From: Prevotellaceae bacterium
Lineage (GTDB): Bacteria; Bacteroidota; Bacteroidia; Bacteroidales; UBA932
NCBI GenBank assembly: GCA_031278135.1
Contig: JAITKY010000047.1
Span: forward strand, 1-12,663
Length of the DNA stretch: 12,663 nt
Reading direction: 5' to 3'
The translations under genes were made by a program, and so were the position numbers. Below are positions 8,701 through 12,663 of the stretch, in pieces. Position 1 is the stretch's first letter. Each line of letters starts with the position of its first letter. Below the pieces are notes generated by a model. The model searched no databases. It was not told the origin of the DNA and worked only from the letters and a program-made list of their open reading frames with translations.

Positions 8701-11700
8701 TATATGTCGAATCGGGGAGACTTGCAGGTCCGTCCACAAACTTGATAATCGCTCCTTTTTCGAAATCGATGTTTCGATACAGCCTGATAGCGCCTTTTGC
8801 AGTGTCGGGCAAACAGTATTCCGCAATAAAATCCAAAAGGTATGGTTCAGGATCAGGTCTGCCTGTATATGAAAATTCCTTGCATACGACAATATCCTTT
8901 TCCTCTTCGTCGCCATACAATATGCACAGTTTGTATTTTGTTTTGTATTGCAGTCCTGTTTTAGTACGTTTCTGGAGGTTGTCGTAATCGGATTTGTTGT
9001 TGATATCGCCTTCTACGATAACTGAATATATTTCTTCCGATTCCTCCGTTTTCTCTGCTTCCATTAAGACCCATGAATAATTATAACAGTCATAACCATA
9101 ATTAAAATGTATCGAATAACTGTCACAAATAAAATTTTCGGGCACGACATCCAGTGGCATTTCCTCTGTCGGCGGCGGAATGCCTGATGTCCGAGTATCA
9201 ATAAAAAATACGCAACCATCTTCGTCTTCAATTTCAACCTGATATGTACCGTGAGGTATAGCGGTGGTTGTTACGGTGTTCAGATCGTAGTAAGGTCCGA
9301 ATGTTTTGGAATAATTGTTACTGCCGTCAATATCGGTAAATGTGATGTAATACGGGAAAGCAATGTGATCGTCAGTCATTTCGGGATTTGGCGTTATCTC
9401 CCATTCGGCATCGGCACAATAAATATTTTTGGAATTGACCGAAAACGGAAAAACTTCGTCAGGATCGATGGGCGTCGAAGTCACAACATCGTCATAAAAC
9501 ACACAGTCTCCGTTGTCTTTAATTTCGATACGATACGTGCCGTGAGGCATGAAATCTGTTTCTACAGGATTGAGATCGCTGTAAGATCCGATTGTTTCGG
9601 AAACGTCGGTGGCTGTATTGGTAACTGTAATTGTGTATGGGAGACAAATAAAAGTGGCGGTGTTGGTTATACTCCATTTGACTTTTGCGCACGTTTCGAT
9701 GAGAGGGGCAACTGTAAATGACGCCGGATCGGGTGGAGCGAATTTGATTACGTCCATGAGGATGTCAGAGCAATAGGGTGTTGCTTCGTCTTCAGGTTGT
9801 TTCATTCTAATATAAGCAGTATAAGAAACCTCGTTGTCCCGTGCTTCGCAGTATTTCACATCGAAAGAAATAATATTCTCATCGATAACATCCTTCCATT
9901 GCCAGTCTGAAGGGTTCGAAAAATCGTCGCTTCGGACAAAAACAACTTCAAATTTTTCGGGATGGTCTTTCCAATATTTATAAAAATCCGAATTGCTATT
10001 AACTTTTCTTTTTATCATACCATCTTTGCAATCTGTTGAATTGACCGGATAAAATTCGTTGTCATACAAATCGGCATAACCGATGCCTCCCTCCGTCATT
10101 TCAGAATCTCCATATTCGAACTCATCGATTGTAACGTTTTTCAATGTCACAATATCCTCACAAGCATCTGTTACATAGATATCGTATATGCCGGGAGACA
10201 ATCCTTGAAAAGTAAACTCTTTTTCGGCAGACGGTCCCAATACATCGATGATGTCTCCATCTTTCAACAGTGTCAAAGTGTAATCGGGCTCTCCCTGTAC
10301 AATTTCCACGACGATTTCTCCGCTTGCGCCACAACCGAAAGAAGTGATGACTTTACCAACCTTGGCATCGAGTAAATTTCTTTTGATTTCAAAGTATTCC
10401 GACTCAATGTTTTCGCAACCGTCTTCTACCTCGAATTTATATTTGCCCGGCGCTAATCCCGTATATTTATACGGAGATTTTGCCGGCGCTGTATACGAAA
10501 CGCCTGTCGTTTCGTTGAGCAGCAATACATCATTATATGGCATCGCGCCTCCTGTAACGGTTATTGTTACTTCGCCGTCATTGTCATTGCAGGTTTTCAC
10601 GTCTTTGATAGAGCCAATCTCCAAATTTAAATCATCGACAATTTCAATTTTGACTTTAACCGGAAACTCTGAATTACAACCGTCTGTAATCATAAACTCG
10701 TACTCGCCCCAAAGAAAACCGCCTACCGTTATCTCTTTTATCTCTTTGTCCGATACTGTCAAGTCTTCGGACGAGCAGACGCCTTCCGGATCTCCCGAAT
10801 ACGAAATGCATTTGACAGTATATGGCGCCATTCCGCCGTTAAATGTAAATTTTATACGACCGTCGGACTTGCACGGCGCCGCCAAATCGATCTGTTCCGC
10901 AGTAGGAGTGAATTTACTTTCGGATACTTCGGCTTGTAAAGTCTCGGAATAACACAGGTCTTCGACAGAGAACCCGTATTTCCCGACGGGCAAACCGGTG
11001 ATGTCGTAATCTCCGCTTTTTTCGACGGTTAATCCTTCGGGAGGAGGAGTATATTCGGGAGGATATTCGAGCATTGTAATGTTATAGGGAAAAGTTCCGT
11101 TTTGCAATGAAAGATGGATTTTACCGTCCTGCGAACATATAGGGCTTGGTTCCGTCCCTGTTACTTTATATTCGGGCATGATTTTTTTCACAGTAACGGT
11201 TAATTCGTCCTGATAACAATCATCGTAGACAGTAAATTTGTATTCTCCTTCGGGTAAATCATTTATAGTGTAATCGCCATCGTCTACATTTTCTAATATT
11301 GCATCATTTATCTGCATCGCTGTGTAGGCAGCGGGGGCGCCCGTCAATATGACATCGTATGGAGGAGTTCCTTTTTGTAATGAAAATTTGATTTTGCCAT
11401 CATTTTTACACATAAGAGTGGGTTCCGAAATTGCATTGTACTGTGGGAAAATTGTATTTACGGTTTCGGTAAATTCTTCCGGATGACAAATATCGTTGAC
11501 CGTAAACTTGTAATTGCCTGCCGGCAATTTGTCGATAACAAAATTTCCGTCGTGCTCAACTGTTAATGTACTTGGTCCCGTATAATTGTCGGGAACATCA
11601 TCGATAAAAGTAATAGTGTACGGAGGTGTTCCGTCGATTAATGAAAGATGAATTTTGCCTTCGTTCGAACATATACGGGCAGGTTCGATTTTTGTTATTT

Positions 11701-12424
11701 CATATTTGTGGTCGATTCTGTCGATCTTAGGTTGGCGGTAAACTGTATATCCGCAGGCGTCGGATAATGCAAGTTCGTATTCTCCCCACGGCAAATTTTC
11801 GATTGTCCATTCACCGGCGTCGGAACGATTATAAACGGTATTAACCAATTCCGGATGTTCTTCGGGCGCTTTCGATATTCGCACGGTATATGGAGTTCGT
11901 CCGCTTCCAAGCTGTACGGGAATAGAGCCGGTCGATGAACATTCCAGCGACTTTTTTATACCAGCAGTATTTATTTCCATCTGCTTCTGGTCGAATCCGG
12001 GATATGTTCCGGTCATTGTTATCTGTTCGGAAGAGCGTATTATCCGGGTTTCTTTTTCTGTGCAGTATGCTTCTGCTTTTATGATGTATGTCCCGGGCGG
12101 TACTGCCTGAATGATTCCTTCGTTGGCGTCGAAAATTGTGCTGTATCCTCCGGAAACAATCGATTCGATACTGTATCGTGCATCCGAAATCTGTATAATT
12201 TTTTCATCGACATTTGTTCCTGTCAAAACCGCCTTAATTATACCGTTCGATTCACAATCCGAAATCTTTGCTATCGATACCTCTACTGTAAAATCGCAGT
12301 CCACTTGTCCGGATATCCTACTGAAAATAAACAAACAAACAGATAATAATCCCAATTTTACAAGCCATCCTAACTCGATGATTTTAACGGGATACAAAGT
12401 TTTTTTATGCGTCGAACAATGCAT
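5714..12424 (-). CDS. Giant SprB-like multi-domain surface protein with T9SS type B sorting domain
   Basis: The 2236-residue protein has a signal peptide with a long n-region (about 1-39; hydrophobic core from K23, likely cleavage at S-G|Q). Domains in order: about eight SprB-like repeats (42-790), an unassigned part (795-900), two homologous modules (902-1089), an FN3-like stretch (1090-1190), three SprB-like modules (1200-1465), a PKD/Ig-like domain with W-T-G-P (1475-1551), three composite Ig units (1552-2066), a He_PIG-like domain (2073-2152) and a CHU_C/T9SS type B tail (2153-2236) with F-S-P-N-G-D-G and D-G-W-D-G. SprB of Flavobacterium is a mobile gliding adhesin carried by T9SS; a surface adhesin role is inferred here from the repeats and tail. 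No enzyme domain is seen and no sprF/porP gene is adjacent. Its tail matches that of the convergent lectin protein. The ATG at 12424 is the only start ahead of the signal peptide. Confidence 0.88.
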   Translation of the reverse strand: MHCSTHKKTLYPVKIIELGWLVKLGLLSVCLFIFSRISGQVDCDFTVEVSIAKISDCESNGIIKAVLTGTNVDEKIIQISDARYSIESIVSGGYSTIFDANEGIIQAVPPGTYIIKAEAYCTEKETRIIRSSEQITMTGTYPGFDQKQMEINTAGIKKSLECSSTGSIPVQLGSGRTPYTVRISKAPEEHPELVNTVYNRSDAGEWTIENLPWGEYELALSDACGYTVYRQPKIDRIDHKYEITKIEPARICSNEGKIHLSLIDGTPPYTITFIDDVPDNYTGPSTLTVEHDGNFVIDKLPAGNYKFTVNDICHPEEFTETVNTIFPQYNAISEPTLMCKNDGKIKFSLQKGTPPYDVILTGAPAAYTAMQINDAILENVDDGDYTINDLPEGEYKFTVYDDCYQDELTVTVKKIMPEYKVTGTEPSPICSQDGKIHLSLQNGTFPYNITMLEYPPEYTPPPEGLTVEKSGDYDITGLPVGKYGFSVEDLCYSETLQAEVSESKFTPTAEQIDLAAPCKSDGRIKFTFNGGMAPYTVKCISYSGDPEGVCSSEDLTVSDKEIKEITVGGFLWGEYEFMITDGCNSEFPVKVKIEIVDDLNLEIGSIKDVKTCNDNDGEVTITVTGGAMPYNDVLLLNETTGVSYTAPAKSPYKYTGLAPGKYKFEVEDGCENIESEYFEIKRNLLDAKVGKVITSFGCGASGEIVVEIVQGEPDYTLTLLKDGDIIDVLGPSAEKEFTFQGLSPGIYDIYVTDACEDIVTLKNVTIDEFEYGDSEMTEGGIGYADLYDNEFYPVNSTDCKDGMIKRKVNSNSDFYKYWKDHPEKFEVVFVRSDDFSNPSDWQWKDVIDENIISFDVKYCEARDNEVSYTAYIRMKQPEDEATPYCSDILMDVIKFAPPDPASFTVAPLIETCAKVKWSITNTATFICLPYTITVTNTATDVSETIGSYSDLNPVETDFMPHGTYRIEIKDNGDCVFYDDVVTSTPIDPDEVFPFSVNSKNIYCADAEWEITPNPEMTDDHIAFPYYITFTDIDGSNNYSKTFGPYYDLNTVTTTAIPHGTYQVEIEDEDGCVFFIDTRTSGIPPPTEEMPLDVVPENFICDSYSIHFNYGYDCYNYSWVLMEAEKTEESEEIYSVIVEGDINNKSDYDNLQKRTKTGLQYKTKYKLCILYGDEEEKDIVVCKEFSYTGRPDPEPYLLDFIAEYCLPDTAKGAIRLYRNIDFEKGAIIKFVDGPASLPDSTYIVPNQDGIREYYPFSNNLTQKENVYLEEGHYRFAILDSCGYSDTIHIDYKHSTVIDFGYDRTPGCSGTDITPHGSIYLGDEKIQSYFRITEQPPQTSISQIIAEGSSDVFEISFSGHYVMEIGTYNGEGGSFCPFSNVGFDFIKENVSLDADFTLTYICTDGDGYIRVRRKGGVGPFTYSLFDKDQFIESNDTGEFHYGTYGESYTIRIRDVGCVIEFPATVYMLDLSKSRIINDDIKLCPGEEIQLTCLSIGNYSGYNWTGPDEWTSTLQNPSIPDATLEMDGDEYSITVRPEGCSSDITQTVKVNVICPDPLPDTTIYYCKDDVAVPLTATPKAGNYLKWYDTDIIYVETPPVPPTDKPDTLDYFVSQVNSIYGCEGEKSTVRVIIQDFPDMVVYAYADDICKDSLPVVIIPETYIYPDYVYRIFNQSGDRTGIDTARSDTPLEIQSSESMATSGFLYVEVETDHRCVSTERLGVPINVTHPALPVVHDTLYCLNETEVVPLKADSTEGNRLQWYDTDAVTPLLSAPFPPTDVAGKFSYWVAQVDILLGCVGDKAELTVTIQDLPDILLIKASAPDICRRTAPVVIVENTYDLYTYTLFNKNNDTLDTKVSGGTPLELHSPDYILSQRDTLYVEIQNQHKCTSKDRAIVPVHVITPDTPQVFDTLYCLNATATSLRAIPSSEYDIQWYELDGNPVTSAPIPPTDKLDTLYYNVSQKHNILHCESDTLQIQIVIEALPDTVAANSPPICPGQHPVINIPETKQEYSYSVYSGSGTFLASKSGNGDSINIVLPNSVYESEDFFVETLNANNCASDSRTKTRTEVINYMYLLPDEIPPYQRGKPYSVQLESNAVAPYEYSTIDMLPFGFSLSISGLITGTPPVNGLLEPSPLRVKVVDVNGCYAEQNYVLESNIFIPQAFSPNGDGKNDIFMKGRRLVIFDRLGLKIFEGNDGWDGTRFDGTPAPPDTYFYLIYYEDEKLMTQGRKKGYITLIRRQ
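6227..7771 (-). repeat. Three tandem copies of a composite Ig unit (about 170 residues each)
   Basis: Within the giant protein, residues 1552-1724, 1725-1899 and 1900-2066 are homologous. The first half of each is an Ig-like module of the kind associated with CHU_C tails: Y-C at the start, then W-Y-D/E, a P-P-T-D turn and a late cysteine. The second half begins near D-I-C or P-I-C and contains V-V-I, a Y-x-Y strand pair, F/Y-V-E and a cysteine near its end. The lectin protein on the other strand has one copy of the same composite (its residues 429-590). The copies are clearly diverged, so the duplications are not recent. Confidence 0.8.
8030..8827 (-). repeat. Second cluster of SprB-like modules
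   Basis: Residues 1200-1465 of the giant protein hold three further modules that each open and close near a cysteine: C1204 with D-S-C1280, C1306 with C1374, and C1400 with V-G-C1455. They follow the same scheme as the N-terminal array (short strand with G-x-I, a loop, then G-x-Y and a strand ending in Cys). They are more diverged in length and sequence than the first array. Confidence 0.55.
9158..9721 (-). repeat. Tandem pair of homologous modules in the giant protein
   Basis: Residues 902-991 and 993-1089 align well. Each has an early cysteine followed by a W-x-I strand, a P-Y-x-I-T strand, the segment Y-x-D-L-N, then P-H-G-T-Y with an I-E-I/V-E-I strand, and D/G-C-V-F near the end. The second copy is a few residues longer. 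They may be variant SprB-like or PKD-like folds. I do not recognise a named family. Confidence 0.7.
10055..12301 (-). repeat. N-terminal array of about eight SprB-like repeats
   Basis: Residues 42-790 of the giant protein form repeats of about 80-100 residues. The shared pattern is Cys, then D/N-G-x-I, a strand, G-x-x-P-Y-x-(V/I), a variable loop, L-P/S-x-G-x-Y-x-F, then D-x-C. Cysteine pairs are C162/C224, C252/C313, C339/C403, C430/C491, C518/C583, C612/C670 and C698/C755. A more diverged first copy has C57/C121. Copies two to four are the most alike. The pattern fits SprB repeats of gliding adhesins. Confidence 0.8.
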
Positions 12425-12459
12425 TTTATCTAATTATTAACAGTTTATTTATCCGGGTG

Positions 12460-12490
12460 CAAATGTAGTAATAATTTTTTTATCCGCGAA
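12460..12490 (-). promoter_or_regulatory. Bacteroidota-type promoter of the giant surface-protein gene
   Basis: On the minus strand TACATTTG (12467-12460) matches the -7 consensus TAnnTTTG exactly. TTCG (12490-12487), one base off the -33 element TTTG, lies 19 bp upstream, which is the expected spacing. The -7 box ends 35 bp before the ATG at 12424, leaving a leader of about 30 nt that is rich in A and T and has no evident Shine-Dalgarno sequence, as is usual in this phylum. The phased repeat at 12546-12663 lies just upstream of it. Confidence 0.6.
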
Positions 12491-12545
12491 TTGACGCTAT
12501 TTTGGGGGTGTACGACAAAATTCCCTTTTTATCCATAGATTAATA

Positions 12546-12663
12546 CACAGAAGTCCGAAATCTGTGAATATCTGTGGATAAAAGGATCCACAGATTTACA
12601 CAGATTTACACAGATGAATCAAATCTGTGAACAGCTGTGGACATCTGTGGATAAAAGGATCCA
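12546..12663. repeat. Phased CTGTG/CACAG intergenic repeat with hairpin and DnaA-box matches, cut by the window end
   Basis: ATCTGTGGATAAAAGGATCC occurs at 12570-12589 and 12643-12662, each copy preceded by AAATCTGTGAA (12558 and 12621). CTGTG starts at 12562, 12572, 12625, 12635 and 12645, and CACAG at 12546, 12589, 12599 and 12609, giving runs with exact 10-bp steps. A perfect 10-bp hairpin with a 6-nt loop spans 12570-12595. A weaker one (CACAGAT/ATCTGTG, 12609-12629) follows. TGTGGATAA at 12573-12581 and 12646-12654 is the exact reverse complement of the DnaA box TTATCCACA. The block may be a member of a dispersed intergenic repeat family. The repeat continues past the window. Confidence 0.7.

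Noticed and set aside
10344..10952. Plus-strand open frame of 202 codons antisense to the giant gene
   Set aside because: It lies wholly opposite a well-supported coding repeat array. Its Ser/Pro/Thr-rich, low-complexity translation is typical of antisense frames, and no domain is recognisable.
12335..12346. Lipobox-like L-S-V-C at residues 27-30 of the giant protein
   Set aside because: The residue before Cys is Val, which lipoprotein signal peptidase sites do not accept. The hydrophobic core continues past it to a normal S-G|Q cleavage site.
12546..12663. A full chromosomal replication origin
   Set aside because: Two exact DnaA boxes are not enough. No dnaA, dnaN, gidA/mnmG or similar neighbour and no clear unwinding element is visible, and the block looks like a repeated intergenic unit.

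Overview
The window looks like the chromosome of a Bacteroidota member, most likely Bacteroidales. Two large secreted proteins end in type IX secretion (T9SS) type B sorting domains of the gliding-motility/CHU_C kind. ArgG has the GSTGAGNDQVRF variant seen in this phylum. Two promoter-like sites fit the phylum's TAnnTTTG -7 box, and starts lack clear Shine-Dalgarno sequences.

Left edge (1-435): the end of a reading frame resembling an IS66-type transposase C-terminus. It is followed by about 320 bp of gene debris with a possible TonB-like C-terminal remnant, a 14-bp direct repeat and a probable -7 promoter element.

Plus-strand run (436-5427): argC, argG, an mreD-like membrane gene, and a 749-residue secreted protein with an L-type lectin-like N-terminus and a T9SS tail. 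The gaps are 32, 9 and 22 bp, so one transcript is plausible. That would join arginine synthesis, cell-shape machinery and a surface lectin, which is an odd set.

Middle (5428-5713): 286 bp between the convergent genes. An ATG overlaps the stop of the giant minus-strand gene (ATGA) and opens a short frame resembling the N-terminus of a GT32-type sugar transferase. An in-frame TGA breaks it where the family usually has Trp, so it looks like a remnant.

Minus-strand giant (5714-12424): one 2236-residue secreted protein. It has about eight SprB-like repeats with paired cysteines, an unassigned region, a tandem pair of homologous modules, three more SprB-like modules, one PKD/Ig-like domain, three copies of a composite Ig unit, a putative-Ig (He_PIG-like) domain and a T9SS type B tail. 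The lectin protein carries one copy of the same composite unit plus the same He_PIG-like and tail domains, so the two proteins share a C-terminal cassette and face each other tail to tail. A Bacteroidota-type promoter (TTCG-N19-TACATTTG) lies 36 bp upstream of the giant gene.

Right edge (12546-12663): an intergenic repeat built of CTGTG/CACAG motifs phased at 10 bp, with a 10-bp hairpin and two exact TTATCCACA (DnaA-box) sequences, cut by the window end.

The clearest novelty candidates are the paired T9SS surface proteins with a shared and possibly exchangeable tail, and the phased repeat upstream of the giant gene. No T9SS machinery, sprF/porP partner or defence system is visible.
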